DNA from: JAXDLW01 sp050998755
GTDB taxonomy: Bacteria; Chloroflexota; Dormibacteria; DASZGP01
DNA: 64,000 nt
Direction of reading: 5' to 3'
NCBI GenBank assembly: GCA_050998755.1
Contig: JBPCPW010000099.1
Span: forward strand, 31,095 to 95,094
Made by a program: the position numbers and the translations under genes. Of the stretch, positions 8,302-16,465 are shown one piece after another (position 1 is the first letter of the stretch; each line of letters opens with the position of its first letter). The notes under the pieces were generated by a model. The model did not search any database, was not told the origin of the DNA, and worked only from the letters and a program-made list of their open reading frames with translations.

Positions 8302-9438
8302 CTAGCCGCGTAGCTCCTCGACCAACGCCGCCAGCAGCGCCGCCCGCTCCGGCATCGCCTCGACCCTGACGTACTCACCCTCGCCGTGCGCGTGGTCGCC
8401 GACGGCGCCGAGGCCGTCGAGGGTGGGCACGCCCAGGGCGGCGGTGAAGTTGCCATCAGACCCTCCCGCAACCGACATCCCGGCGAACCCCGGTATGCCC
8501 ATGTCCCGGCCGATCTGCGCGGCGCGCTCGTAGAGCGGCTGTCCGAGGGTCACGGGAAACGGCGGGCGGTTCGGGCCGCCGCTGACCTCGATCTTGACCC
8601 GCGGGTCCTCTGACGCCAACTGCCCCATGGCGACGTCCAGGCGCTGCTGTTCTGCGATGTCGGCCACACGGCAGTCGGTGTAGAACCAAGCGCTGGCCGG
8701 GATGGTGTTCTGGGTTGTTCCCCCGGACACCAGCGTGGGGGTGGCGGTGGTCCCCAGTTCGCGGTTGCTCAACCGCTCCACCTGCAGCAACTGCCGCGCC
8801 ATCTCGACGCTGGCGTTGGCCCCCCGGGACGGGTCGCTGGCGTGCGCCGCGATTCCGACGCAGCGAACGGTGTACATGGATACCCCCTTGCGCCCGATTT
8901 TGAGCGCCCCGTCGCGCCCCGCGGGCTCGGTGACCAGGGCCGAGTTGACACCTCGGGCCATGTCCTCGATGAGCGCGCGGGACGTCGGCGATCCGAGTTC
9001 CTCATCCGATGTCATCAACAGGCCGACCCCATCCAGGTCATCCAGCAGGGTGAGCGCGTAGAGCGCCTGGACCACGCCCGCCTTCATGTCGAACGTCCCC
9101 GGCCCCGTGGCCCGGCCGTCAACGACGGCAAAGGGCCAGCGGTCGATGGTTCCCATCGGCCAGACGGTGTCGAAGTGCCCGATGATCGCCACCCTAGTTT
9201 TTGACCCAAACTGCCAGCGCAGGTGGGTCCGCCCATCAACCTGCAGGTGCTCTGGCGCCGCGCCGAGGAGGGTGGCGCCGATCGCCGCCAGGGTGGTCGC
9301 GCAGGCCGCTGTGGCCTCGACGTCCGCTGAGGGTGACTCGCTCCGCACCAGTTCTTCGAGCGAGCCGACCATGGCATCGGTGCGGCCCCTGAGGTCTGCG
9401 AGGCGCCGCGCGAGGTTGCCTTCCGAGATCGCCGTCAC
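8302..9438 (-). CDS. M20-family metallopeptidase (glutamate carboxypeptidase/CPDG2-like)
   Basis: A 378-residue zinc exopeptidase. Metal ligands and catalytic residues are seen in IIGHFDTVWP (His, Asp), GTFDMKAG (bridging Asp), TSDEELGS (general-base Glu-Glu) and GDHAHGEGEYV near the C-terminus (His). The lid domain contains GIAAHASDPSRGANAS. These features resemble carboxypeptidase G2/glutamate carboxypeptidases that remove C-terminal glutamate from amides, which would fit the adjacent gamma-glutamyl-type ligase, but substrate specificity is inferred only. The start chosen is GTG 9438 because TAGATT lies seven bases upstream; a TTG at 9468, directly after the CHAP gene stop, is an alternative that adds ten residues. 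It converges with the ligase gene. Confidence 0.9.
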   Translation of the reverse strand: MTAISEGNLARRLADLRGRTDAMVGSLEELVRSESPSADVEATAACATTLAAIGATLLGAAPEHLQVDGRTHLRWQFGSKTRVAIIGHFDTVWPMGTIDRWPFAVVDGRATGPGTFDMKAGVVQALYALTLLDDLDGVGLLMTSDEELGSPTSRALIEDMARGVNSALVTEPAGRDGALKIGRKGVSMYTVRCVGIAAHASDPSRGANASVEMARQLLQVERLSNRELGTTATPTLVSGGTTQNTIPASAWFYTDCRVADIAEQQRLDVAMGQLASEDPRVKIEVSGGPNRPPFPVTLGQPLYERAAQIGRDMGIPGFAGMSVAGGSDGNFTAALGVPTLDGLGAVGDHAHGEGEYVRVEAMPERAALLAALVEELRG

Positions 9439-9445
9439 GGCAGCA

Positions 9446-9451
9446 AATCTA
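9446..9451 (-). promoter_or_regulatory. Putative -10 element for the CPDG2-like peptidase
   Basis: TAGATT on the minus strand, seven bases before GTG 9438, with no ribosome-binding site in between. It supports a leaderless start inside the nominal longer frame. Confidence 0.45.
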
Positions 9452-9468
9452 CCGGGCGGGATCCGCAA

Positions 9469-10182
9469 CTAGTAGATGAAGCCCACCACCGGGACCCGGC
9501 CGGCGCTGATGTGCCGGGTATCGACCACCCCGAATCCTCTGAAGTTCATCTCCGAGACGGTCCAGCCGGCACCGTTGCTGTCGACAGATTCGACGTAGGC
9601 GACGTGCCCCCACCCACTCTCGCGGGTGACCATGATCGCCCCGACCCGCGGCGTCTGACCTTCGGGGTAGCCCATGGCGGCGGCGTTGCGAAGCCACTCG
9701 ATCGCATTGCCCATCCACGGCACGTAGCGCCTGCTCGATACGTACCAGGTGCACCATCCGAAGGAGAAGTGTCCGCCACCGCCCACCACCGGCGCGCGTT
9801 CGGCGCCGGGCCGGGGGGCGCTGGGAGCGCTCGGGGCGCCCATTGGCGTGGCGAGCGCCGGTGAAGACGGACCCGGCGATTGCGCCGGCGCCGGCCCGGA
9901 AAGGCCGAGGCGGGCGAGGCGGGGGTCGACCTGCGCCTCGTCCGCGGAAGCCAGGATGGTCATCCGCGCGGCGGCTCGGCCGCCGGGCGCCGCTGGGTGA
10001 GCGGACGCCGCGGTGAACGTCAATGGCCCCGCCACCGCGGTCATCAGCAACACGTGGCTGAGCAGCCGGGACATGGTGAGCCGCCCCCCGCCTCGGGCTG
10101 CCGTCCATGTCCGGCCGCGGTCGTCACGCGCCGCGACCACGAATCCGTCCCTAACCTCAACGTCAACAGAACCGAGCTTCAT
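9469..10182 (-). CDS. CHAP-domain peptidoglycan amidase/endopeptidase, exported
   Basis: A 237-residue cell-wall hydrolase. The C-terminal CHAP domain (about residues 150-237) carries the catalytic Cys in GWCTWYV and the His in GWGHVAYVE, followed by the conserved VSEMNF strand. An export segment (MSRLLSHVLLMTAVAG, then an Ala-Ser-Ala-His cleavage region) starts 36 residues in. The start at 10182 is chosen because GGAGGG lies six bases upstream. An internal ATG at 10074, preceded by GGGGGCGG, would begin directly at the signal peptide and is a realistic alternative. The middle is a low-complexity Ala/Pro/Ser linker. It likely cuts peptide stems or cross-bridges during growth or division. Divergent from the glycosyltransferase gene. 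Confidence 0.87.
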   Translation of the reverse strand: MKLGSVDVEVRDGFVVAARDDRGRTWTAARGGGRLTMSRLLSHVLLMTAVAGPLTFTAASAHPAAPGGRAAARMTILASADEAQVDPRLARLGLSGPAPAQSPGPSSPALATPMGAPSAPSAPRPGAERAPVVGGGGHFSFGWCTWYVSSRRYVPWMGNAIEWLRNAAAMGYPEGQTPRVGAIMVTRESGWGHVAYVESVDSNGAGWTVSEMNFRGFGVVDTRHISAGRVPVVGFIY

Positions 10183-10358
10183 CTGGCTCCCTCCGGGTGA
10201 AATACCCTCGGGCACACAGGGCGGCGCGCGTTCACGCCGTCGTTGGATGCAAAATGCCCAAATTCCTGTGCGGTGGACCGTTCCCGCGGTCCTTTCCCGT
10301 TCCCGACAGGCATGACTACCCTACCTGACGCTCGGGTCAGTTTCAACGCGGCGAAAGG
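10183..10358. other. Divergent intergenic region with possible structured leader for the CHAP gene
   Basis: Holds the promoters of the CHAP gene (minus) and the glycosyltransferase gene (plus). On the minus strand a perfect 6-bp hairpin lies at 10275-10292 (GGACCG stem, six-base loop). If transcription starts near the TAGGGT around 10320, the CHAP mRNA would have an untranslated leader well over 100 bases long, unlike most genes here. I could not match it to a known riboswitch consensus. Confidence 0.35.
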
Positions 10359-10364
10359 TAAACT
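10359..10364 (+). promoter_or_regulatory. Putative -10 element for leaderless glycosyltransferase gene
   Basis: TAAACT, eight bases before the ATG at 10373, identical in sequence and spacing to the element at 14980. No ribosome-binding site intervenes. Confidence 0.6.
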
Positions 10365-10372
10365 CAGCGACC

Positions 10373-11635
10373 ATGCCAGAGTCGGCGCCACTGCGAGTCG
10401 CGCTGCTGACCTACCGAGGTAACCCGCATTCTGGCGGGCAGGGTGTCTACGTGAAGCACCTCTCCCGCGCCCTTGGGAAGCTGGGTCACAGCGTCGAGGT
10501 CTTCTCCGGGCAACCGTACCCGGAGGTGGATGGCGCCCTCACGCGGGTACCGAGCCTGGACCTGTACCGGACCCCTGACCCGTTCCGTACCCCCCACCCC
10601 CGCGAGTTCCGCGACTGGGTGGATGCGCTGGAGTACGGGGTCATGTGCACTGCTGGGTTCCCCGAGCCGCTGACCTACAGCCTGCGGGTCCGCCGCCTGC
10701 TCCAGGGGCGGCGAGGGGACTTCGACGTCATCCACGACAACCAGTGCCTGGGGTATGGGATCCTGCAGCTGGCGCGCGCCGGGTGGCCGGTGGTGGCCAC
10801 CATCCACCACCCCATCCATATGGATCGCAGGCTCGAGCTGCTGCACACCACCAACTGGAAGCGACGCATCTCGCAGCGCCGGTGGTTTGGCTTTCTCCGG
10901 ATGCAGAGCAAGGTTGCCCGGCAACTGCCAAAGATCCTGACGGTGTCGGAGAACTCGGCTCGCGACCTGGTGCAACACATGGGCCTCAGTCCAGAGAGGC
11001 TCGCGGTGGTCCCAATTGGCGTTGACCACGAGCTCTTCAGGCCGCTGCCGGAGGTCGAACGCGTGAAGGGCCGCGTCCTGGCGATGGCCAGCGCAGACGT
11101 GGCCCTCAAGGGCATGATGCCGTTGTTGGAGTCGATGGCCAGGCTGTGCTCGAGCCGCGCCGCGGAACTGGTGGTGGTGGCCAAGCAGCGAAGCGACAGC
11201 GAGATCCCGGCGACCCTGCGCCGCCTCGGGCTCGAGGGTTCCGTCAGGTTCGTGAGCGGGATCTCCGACGAGGAGCTGGTACACCTCTACGCGGAGGCCG
11301 AGGTGGCGGTCGTGCCTTCGCTTTACGAAGGGTTCTCGCTGCCTGCCATCCAGGCCATGGCCTGCGGCCTGCCGCTGGTCGCGACCACCGCGGGCGCCCT
11401 GCCGGAGGTGGTCGGGCGCCACGAGGAGACCGGGCTGCTGGTCGAACCAGCCGACCCGGTGGCCCTCGCGGCGGCGCTGGACCGGGCGCTGGGCGACCCC
11501 GAGCTGCGGTCACGTTTGGCCCACGCGGGGCGAAGTCGCGCCCTTCGCCGCTTCAGCTGGGAGGCGTGCGCCGCAGCCACCGCGGAGCACTATCGCGAGG
11601 CGATCGGAACCCAGCGCGCGGCACAGGCCGCGTGA
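10373..11635 (+). CDS. Glycosyltransferase family 4
   Basis: A 420-residue GT-B fold transferase that moves a sugar from a nucleotide-sugar donor to an unknown acceptor, probably at the cytoplasmic face of the membrane. The N-terminal acceptor domain starts RVALLTYRGNPHSGGQGVYV, whose Gly-rich loop is typical of GT4. The C-terminal donor domain has GVDHELF, VVPSLYEGFSLPAIQAMACG and GLLVEPADP. The usual EX7E donor motif is EX7Q here (Glu of EGFSL, then Gln before AMA), a departure worth noting because the second Glu normally contacts the nucleotide sugar. The start is supported by TAAACT eight bases upstream. It heads a likely operon with a methyltransferase and a toroid protein. Confidence 0.9.
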   Translation: MPESAPLRVALLTYRGNPHSGGQGVYVKHLSRALGKLGHSVEVFSGQPYPEVDGALTRVPSLDLYRTPDPFRTPHPREFRDWVDALEYGVMCTAGFPEPLTYSLRVRRLLQGRRGDFDVIHDNQCLGYGILQLARAGWPVVATIHHPIHMDRRLELLHTTNWKRRISQRRWFGFLRMQSKVARQLPKILTVSENSARDLVQHMGLSPERLAVVPIGVDHELFRPLPEVERVKGRVLAMASADVALKGMMPLLESMARLCSSRAAELVVVAKQRSDSEIPATLRRLGLEGSVRFVSGISDEELVHLYAEAEVAVVPSLYEGFSLPAIQAMACGLPLVATTAGALPEVVGRHEETGLLVEPADPVALAAALDRALGDPELRSRLAHAGRSRALRRFSWEACAAATAEHYREAIGTQRAAQAA

Positions 11636-11680
11636 GGATGTCGGTTTGCGCGGCGGCACCGGCCGCGTGAGGACCGCAGC

Positions 11681-12424
11681 ATGCTGACCGTCGACTTCGA
11701 TCGCCTTGGCATCGGTCCCGGTACCCGGGTGCTGGACCTGGGCTGCGGCATGGGACGCCACTCCCACGAGGCCTTGCGGCGTGGAGCCGTGGTGACCGCG
11801 GCCGACCTCGATACCAATGCCCTGGAACACGTCGAGGCGGTGGCTACCGCGATGCTCGAGGCCGGCGAGGTGACCGCCGGCGGCAGCCTCAAGGTGACCG
11901 TCGCCAATGCCCTCGGGTTGCACTTCGCCGACGCCAGCTTCGACGTTGTGATCGTCTCCGAGGTCTTCGAGCACATCCCTGAGGACCAGGCTGCGATGGC
12001 CGAGGTGCGGCGGGTGCTGCGGCCGGGCGGCGTCGGCGCCATCACCGTTCCCCGCTACCTTCCGGAGGCGGTGTGCTGGCTGCTGTCAACCGAGTACCAC
12101 AGCAACGAGGGCGGCCACGTCCGAATCTACCAGGGCGACGTGTTGCAGCAGCGCCTGCGCAACGCGGGGCTGAAGGTTGAGGGGACGGCCCACGCCCATG
12201 CCCTGCACTCCCCTTACTGGTGGGTGAAATGCGCCGTGGGGGTGCGCCGGGACGATGCCCTCCCGGCCCGGCTCTACCACCGCTTCCTGGTGTACGACAT
12301 GGTGCGGCGGCCCACCTGGTCGCGAGCGCTGGAGTCAGCACTCAACCCGGTACTCGGCAAGAGCCTGGTGGTCTACATCGAGAAACCCGCGGAACCAACG
12401 AGGAGGCGCCGTGCAGCTGCCTGA
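11681..12424 (+). CDS. Class I SAM-dependent methyltransferase
   Basis: A 247-residue Rossmann-fold methyltransferase (Methyltransf_11/25 type). Motif I is VLDLGCGMGRHS near residue 19, with the acidic end of strand 2 at AADLD. Motif II, DASFDVVIVSEVFEHIP, is followed by EVRRVLRPGG, as in small-molecule or lipid-linked sugar methyltransferases. It starts 45 bases after the glycosyltransferase, and its 3' end overlaps the start of the toroid gene by 14 bases, so the three genes are probably translated from one mRNA. The substrate is unknown; methylation of the glycosyltransferase product is plausible. The C-terminus ends in a basic TRRRRAAA-like tail. Confidence 0.88.
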   Translation: MLTVDFDRLGIGPGTRVLDLGCGMGRHSHEALRRGAVVTAADLDTNALEHVEAVATAMLEAGEVTAGGSLKVTVANALGLHFADASFDVVIVSEVFEHIPEDQAAMAEVRRVLRPGGVGAITVPRYLPEAVCWLLSTEYHSNEGGHVRIYQGDVLQQRLRNAGLKVEGTAHAHALHSPYWWVKCAVGVRRDDALPARLYHRFLVYDMVRRPTWSRALESALNPVLGKSLVVYIEKPAEPTRRRRAAA

Positions 12425-13409
12425 GCTCGTGGTCCCCACGTCGGACCCGCTGCTCTGCGCCACGGTGGACGCCATCATTGCCGACCAGCAGGCGGACGGC
12501 AGCATCCCCTGGTGCCGCGACGACAAGATGGACCCCTGGAACCACGTTGAAGCGGCCATGGCCCTGGTGGTTGGCGAACGACGAGTCGAAGCCGAGAGGG
12601 CCTTTGCGTGGCTCGCCAGGAACCAGCTACCGCAGGGATGTTGGTACGCCTATTACCGCGACGGCCAGGTCAGCGACGACACCCTGGACAGCAATGTCAC
12701 AGCGTACGTCGCGGTCGGCGCCTGGCTCCATTTCCTGGTCTTTGAGGACCGGGAGTACCTCGCCGCGTTCTGGCCGGTGGTAGAGCGGGCAATGGACTTC
12801 GTCCTCGGTCTGCAGAAGCCCAGTGGCGCGGTGCGGTGGGCCCGCAACGTGCGCGGCCGCCCCACCCGCAAGGGCCTGGTCGCAGGCTCGGCATCGATCC
12901 ACCTGAGCCTGCGCAGCGCCGCGTCGATCTGTCGCCAGCTGGGCCTCGATGACAGCCGCTACGTACAGGGCGCAGACCGCCTGGGGGCCGCGCTGCGGGA
13001 ACACCCCGAGGAGTTCCTGGACAAGTCCCGCTGGGCCATGGACTGGTACTACCCGGTGCTCGGAGGCGCCCTCCGCGGTGCCGCCGCACGGGAGCACATC
13101 AACGAGCGGTGGGATGAGTTTGTCGTCGCCGGGCGCGGGGTGCGGTGCGTCCGCCACCGGCCATGGGTCACGGCGGCCGAGACCTGCGAGCTGGCCATCG
13201 CCCTGGTCACCATCGGCGATCGGGCGCGCGCTCGGCTGCTCTACGAGTGGGCGCAGCACCTGCGCGGCGACGATGCCGCCTACTGGATGGGGACCAACTT
13301 CAGGGTGGGCGCTTTCTGGCCCGCCAACCGGCCGACCTGGAGCTCGGCAACGGTGGTCCTGGCAGCGGATGCCCTGGCGGGCGGCCCGGTGGCGACCCTC
13401 TTCGGCTAA
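12411..13409 (+). CDS. Alpha/alpha-toroid (prenyltransferase/squalene-cyclase-repeat-like) protein
   Basis: A 332-residue protein made of helical hairpins with repeated Trp/Gly segments (IPWCRDDKMDPWNHVEAAMA, QGCWYAYYRDG, ARLLYEWAQHL, YWMGTNFRVGAFWP). Such proteins are annotated as prenyltransferase/squalene oxidase repeat proteins in actinobacteria, although the fold alone (six-hairpin toroid) also covers glycoside-processing enzymes. I see no DDxD or DCTAE terpene-cyclase motif, so no catalytic role is asserted. The start is a GTG at 12411 with AGGAGG five bases upstream, overlapping the methyltransferase end by 14 bases. Context with a glycosyltransferase and methyltransferases suggests a role in making or modifying a glycolipid or oligosaccharide. 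Its stop overlaps the convergent methyltransferase stop by four bases. Confidence 0.68.
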   Translation: MQLPELVVPTSDPLLCATVDAIIADQQADGSIPWCRDDKMDPWNHVEAAMALVVGERRVEAERAFAWLARNQLPQGCWYAYYRDGQVSDDTLDSNVTAYVAVGAWLHFLVFEDREYLAAFWPVVERAMDFVLGLQKPSGAVRWARNVRGRPTRKGLVAGSASIHLSLRSAASICRQLGLDDSRYVQGADRLGAALREHPEEFLDKSRWAMDWYYPVLGGALRGAAAREHINERWDEFVVAGRGVRCVRHRPWVTAAETCELAIALVTIGDRARARLLYEWAQHLRGDDAAYWMGTNFRVGAFWPANRPTWSSATVVLAADALAGGPVATLFG

Positions 13410-14026
13410 CCCAGCGGTCGCCTCAGTAGCCGGAGACTGCCCTCCTGTCCGGCCTCGACCAAGCCGTCAGCAACCCCACGCTTCCACAGAAGGTATGGCG
13501 CCTGGCCCCCGTCGGCGGGATTGTCGAATACATCGTGGATCGCCAGGATCCCACCTGGGCTGAGCTTCGGGATCCAGCCTCGGTAGTCGGCCATAGCCAC
13601 TTCTTCGGCATGGCCGCCGTCGATGAACAGCAACGCCAGCGGCGTCGACCAGCCGGCGGCAACGATGATCGACTCCCCCACCACCGCCACCACGGTCTGC
13701 TCCAGGCCCGCCTCCTCCATGGTGCGCCGGAAGTGAGGCAGGGTGTCCATCCGCCCGGTGCGAGGGTCCACCAGATCTGGGTCGTGGTGTTCCCAACCCG
13801 CCTGGTTCTCCTCCGATCCCCGGTGGTGGTCGACGCTGAACAGCACCCGCCCCGTCCGCCGCGCGGCGTCGCCGAGGTAGATCGCGCTCAGACCGCAGTA
13901 GGCGCCCACCTCCAGCACCGGCCCGGGCGCTTCGAGGGCCATCACCGCCTGGTGAAGGCCGAGCCCCTCGGCTTCGGGCATGAACCCGCGGGTCCGCCTT
14001 GCCAGGGCCAGGAGCAGCTGATCCAC
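13406..14026 (-). CDS. Class I SAM-dependent O-methyltransferase-like protein
   Basis: A 206-residue Rossmann methyltransferase of the Methyltransf_24 type. Motif I is VLEVGAYCGLSAIYLG, the ribose-binding acidic residue follows in LFSVDHHRG, and FIDGGHAEEVAMADY carries the metal/substrate-binding Asp and His typical of this family. The GILAIHDVF strand is also conserved. The start is placed at GTG 14026, where TATCCT lies six bases upstream; a much longer upstream open frame reads antiphase through the response regulator and is not used. It is transcribed towards the toroid gene and away from its own regulator-like neighbour, 34 bases downstream of the response regulator. Substrate unknown, possibly in the same surface-glycan pathway. 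Confidence 0.84.
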   Translation of the reverse strand: MDQLLLALARRTRGFMPEAEGLGLHQAVMALEAPGPVLEVGAYCGLSAIYLGDAARRTGRVLFSVDHHRGSEENQAGWEHHDPDLVDPRTGRMDTLPHFRRTMEEAGLEQTVVAVVGESIIVAAGWSTPLALLFIDGGHAEEVAMADYRGWIPKLSPGGILAIHDVFDNPADGGQAPYLLWKRGVADGLVEAGQEGSLRLLRRPLG

Positions 14027-14032
14027 GGCGCG

Positions 14033-14038
14033 AGGATA
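14033..14038 (-). promoter_or_regulatory. Putative -10 element for the methyltransferase at 14026
   Basis: TATCCT on the minus strand, six bases before GTG 14026, in the short gap after the response regulator stop. Confidence 0.4.
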
Positions 14039-14060
14039 GTCGCCCGTCCAGCGGACGCGC

Positions 14061-14837
14061 TCAGACGGGCGCGGGGATGACCTCGCGGAAGCGCCGCTCG
14101 AATCGGTAGCCGAAGCCGGGCACCGAGACGATGTGCTGGGGCTGCTTGACGTCCATCTCGATCTTCTTGCGCAGCCGCCCGACGTGGGTGTCCACGGTCC
14201 GCGTCTCCACCTCGCCGACGTACCGCCACACATCCTGCAGCAGGCGCTCACGGCTGATCACCTGGCCGGCGTGGGAGGCGAAGTACTCAAGCAGTCGGTA
14301 CTCGAGAGGGCTCAGGTTGACTGGCTCGTCCTCCAGCGTCACACGGTGTTCGTCCGAGTCGATGACCAGGTCGCCGAACGACAGTATCTGCTTCATTCCA
14401 GCGCCGCTCGAGTGCTGGCGGGTGATCTCCGCGCGGCGTAGCTGGGTGGCCATCCGGGCCTCCAACTCACGAAGCTTGAAGGGTTTGATCAGGTAGTCAT
14501 CCGCACCGCGGTCGAGGGCCACGACGAGGTCCGCGGTGTCACCACGGGCACTGATGATGATGATCGGGGTCATCGGGTCGAAGGTGCGGATGGTGCGGCA
14601 GACCTCAAAACCGGAGAGCCCCGGCAACATCAGGTCGAGCAGCAGCAGGGCAGGGCGCTCCTGGCGAAAGCGGTCAACCGCCTCCTGGCCGTTGGCCACC
14701 AGGCTGGGCCGATACCCCAGCTGCTGACAGAAGGTCTCCAGGACCGAGCCGATGTCAGGGTCGTCGTCAACGATCATCACGGTGGGAATCTCGGCGGCGT
14801 CACGCACCGCGGGGAGGGATTCGCTTTCGGCGTTCAC
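14061..14837 (-). CDS. OmpR/PhoB-family response regulator, orphan
   Basis: A 258-residue two-component regulator. The receiver domain (residues ~18-135) contains the acidic pocket MIVDDDPD, the phospho-acceptor Asp68 in LLLLDLMLPG, the conserved Ser in IIISARGD and the switch Lys in DYLIKPFKLREL. The C-terminal winged helix (about 150-250) is of the OmpR type, with LSPLEYRLLEYFASHAGQVISRERLL and the recognition region RTVDTHVGRLRKKI. It therefore binds DNA as a phosphorylation-controlled dimer. No histidine kinase is encoded next to it in this window. The start is a GTG with TACACT seven bases upstream. Targets are unknown; the flanking methyltransferase or divergent oxidoreductase are candidates. 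Confidence 0.94.
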   Translation of the reverse strand: MNAESESLPAVRDAAEIPTVMIVDDDPDIGSVLETFCQQLGYRPSLVANGQEAVDRFRQERPALLLLDLMLPGLSGFEVCRTIRTFDPMTPIIIISARGDTADLVVALDRGADDYLIKPFKLRELEARMATQLRRAEITRQHSSGAGMKQILSFGDLVIDSDEHRVTLEDEPVNLSPLEYRLLEYFASHAGQVISRERLLQDVWRYVGEVETRTVDTHVGRLRKKIEMDVKQPQHIVSVPGFGYRFERRFREVIPAPV

Positions 14838-14844
14838 AGGCCGC

Positions 14845-14850
14845 AGTGTA
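14845..14850 (-). promoter_or_regulatory. Putative -10 element for the response regulator
   Basis: TACACT on the minus strand, seven bases before GTG 14837, consistent with a leaderless mRNA. Confidence 0.5.
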
Positions 14851-14979
14851 ACAGCCGTGGGACAGTAGTTGGCGGGCCCCTCGGTCGAGCGCAGAACGCA
14901 TTGTCACAATGGGCACGCACGAGGGTGTGGGCAACGGCCTGCCAGGTGCGCCGCTCAACCCCCGACTCCGCCGCCCCCC

Positions 14980-14985
14980 TAAACT
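14980..14985 (+). promoter_or_regulatory. Putative -10 element for the FAD oxidoreductase
   Basis: TAAACT, eight bases before ATG 14994; same hexamer and spacing as at 10359. It decides the start over the longer frame beginning at 14901. Confidence 0.55.
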
Positions 14986-14993
14986 ACCGGCTA

Positions 14994-16220
14994 ATGGCTC
15001 AGCGCTTTGTCATCGTCGGCAACGGGATCGCCGGTACGACTGCCGCAGAGACCATCAAGATCGAGGCTCCCGACGCCGAGGTAACGCTCGTGGGCCTTGA
15101 GCCATACCCGCTGTACAACCGGGTGTCGCTGCCCCGCTTTCTCAAAGGTGGCATTCCCCGGGAGCGGGTGATCCTGCGGACCGTCGAGGAACACGCCGCG
15201 AAGGGCATCAAGCTGCTGCTTGAGCGCTCCGCCACCGGCCTTGACGCCGAGGGCAAGACGGTGCACTTCGACGACAACAGCGAGCTCCCCTACGATGCGC
15301 TGCTGATCTGTTGCGGAGGGCGCCCGTCACCCTACCCAGCGCCGGGAGCGGACAGCGTCCGCGATAAAACCTACGGCTTCCAGACCCTTGACGAGACGGA
15401 GACGCTGATCCAGAAGTCCAACGACTCGAAGGCGGCCGTCGTCATCGGCGGCAGCTTCATCGCCTACGAACTGGCGGAGGGCTTCCGTCACCGCAACCTC
15501 GACACTACTTGGATCCAGCGAGGCCCGTACTTCCTGCGGCGCGTGCTCGACGAGGAGGGAGGTCAGCTGGTCGACTTCCTGGCCCGCGAAGCCGGGGTGG
15601 AGACGGTTTACAACGAGGATGTCACCCAGGTCGGGCCGGTCAACGGACGGATGAAGGTGACCACCAGCAAAAACCGCGAGGTCAACTGCGACATGCTGGG
15701 TTACGGGCTGGGTTTGACGATGTACCACGAGTGGTTCGACGGCGCTGGGATCACGTTCGACAAGGGGGTGGTCGTGGACCAGTACCTGGAGAGCACCGTC
15801 AAGGGGATCTACGCCGCCGGCGACATCGCCCGATTCACCGACCTCATGCTCGACGGCCAACTCAACCAGATGGGCACCTGGGACAATGCCGAGGAGCACG
15901 GCAAGACCGCCGCCATGAACATGCTGGGCGGCCGGGTGGAATACCGGGAGGTGCCCACATACACCACCACGATGTTCAAGTCCAATCTGGCGGTTATGGG
16001 GATCACCCCGGAGAACACCTCAGAACTCGAGGCGGTTACCCGGCTCGACATGGCCAACCGGCTGTACCGCGCGCTGTTCTTCTACAAGGGGCGCATCGCC
16101 GGCGGCGTGCTGATCGGAACCCCCAAGGGCCGCAAGAAGTTGATCGAGATGATGGTCAATGCCGAGGCCGTCCCGGCCGACAAGCGCGAAGCCCTGCTCG
16201 ACCCCGCCAACCTCGTTTAG
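14994..16220 (+). CDS. FAD-dependent pyridine nucleotide-disulfide-type oxidoreductase
   Basis: A 408-residue flavoprotein of the rubredoxin/nitrite-reductase-associated type. The FAD-binding Rossmann motif FVIVGNGIAGTTAAETI opens the protein, followed by the isoalloxazine loop PLYNRVSLPRFL. The NAD(P)H-binding motif is AAVVIGGSFIAYELAEGF, and the second FAD contact is GIYAAGDIARF. It lacks a CxxC redox disulfide, so it probably passes electrons from NAD(P)H to a small redox protein (rubredoxin, ferredoxin) or a nitrite-reductase-like partner; none is encoded next to it. C-terminal residues 330-408 form a dimerisation-like domain ending PANLV. Its stop overlaps the convergent small ORF by four bases. 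Confidence 0.86.
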   Translation: MAQRFVIVGNGIAGTTAAETIKIEAPDAEVTLVGLEPYPLYNRVSLPRFLKGGIPRERVILRTVEEHAAKGIKLLLERSATGLDAEGKTVHFDDNSELPYDALLICCGGRPSPYPAPGADSVRDKTYGFQTLDETETLIQKSNDSKAAVVIGGSFIAYELAEGFRHRNLDTTWIQRGPYFLRRVLDEEGGQLVDFLAREAGVETVYNEDVTQVGPVNGRMKVTTSKNREVNCDMLGYGLGLTMYHEWFDGAGITFDKGVVVDQYLESTVKGIYAAGDIARFTDLMLDGQLNQMGTWDNAEEHGKTAAMNMLGGRVEYREVPTYTTTMFKSNLAVMGITPENTSELEAVTRLDMANRLYRALFFYKGRIAGGVLIGTPKGRKKLIEMMVNAEAVPADKREALLDPANLV

Positions 16221-16465
16221 GTCAGGGTTGGAGGCGACTCCTGTGCGCCCCAACCCTCTGGTGGGGGTACGAACGGGACGGGGTACGGGTCGTCGAGGGG
16301 ATCCTCGGCACGCATGCCAGGGGATATGGGCGGCGGCCGCCGCTGCTTGCGGCGGTCAGGCAACTCGGTCCCGTCGATATAGATCGGCGTGGTCCCCTTG
16401 ACGTCCCTGTCGAGGACCTCCGCCAGGTCCACTTTGACCCGGCGACGGCGAAACGGGAGTTTCAA
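16217..16465 (-). CDS. Small hypothetical protein, basic N-terminus and Pro-rich C-terminus
   Basis: An 82-residue open frame that starts at a TTG (16465) and ends four bases inside the convergent oxidoreductase stop. It reads MKLPFRRRRVKVDLAEVL at the N-terminus and is rich in Pro and acidic residues afterwards. No family is recognised. It overlaps the preceding tiny ORF by four bases (TTGA), which looks like translational coupling, and both lie downstream of the acyl-CoA dehydrogenase on the same strand. The amino-acid composition is less Arg/Gly/Ala-skewed than nearby shadow frames, the only reason to list it. Confidence 0.35.
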   Translation of the reverse strand: MKLPFRRRRVKVDLAEVLDRDVKGTTPIYIDGTELPDRRKQRRPPPISPGMRAEDPLDDPYPVPFVPPPEGWGAQESPPTLT

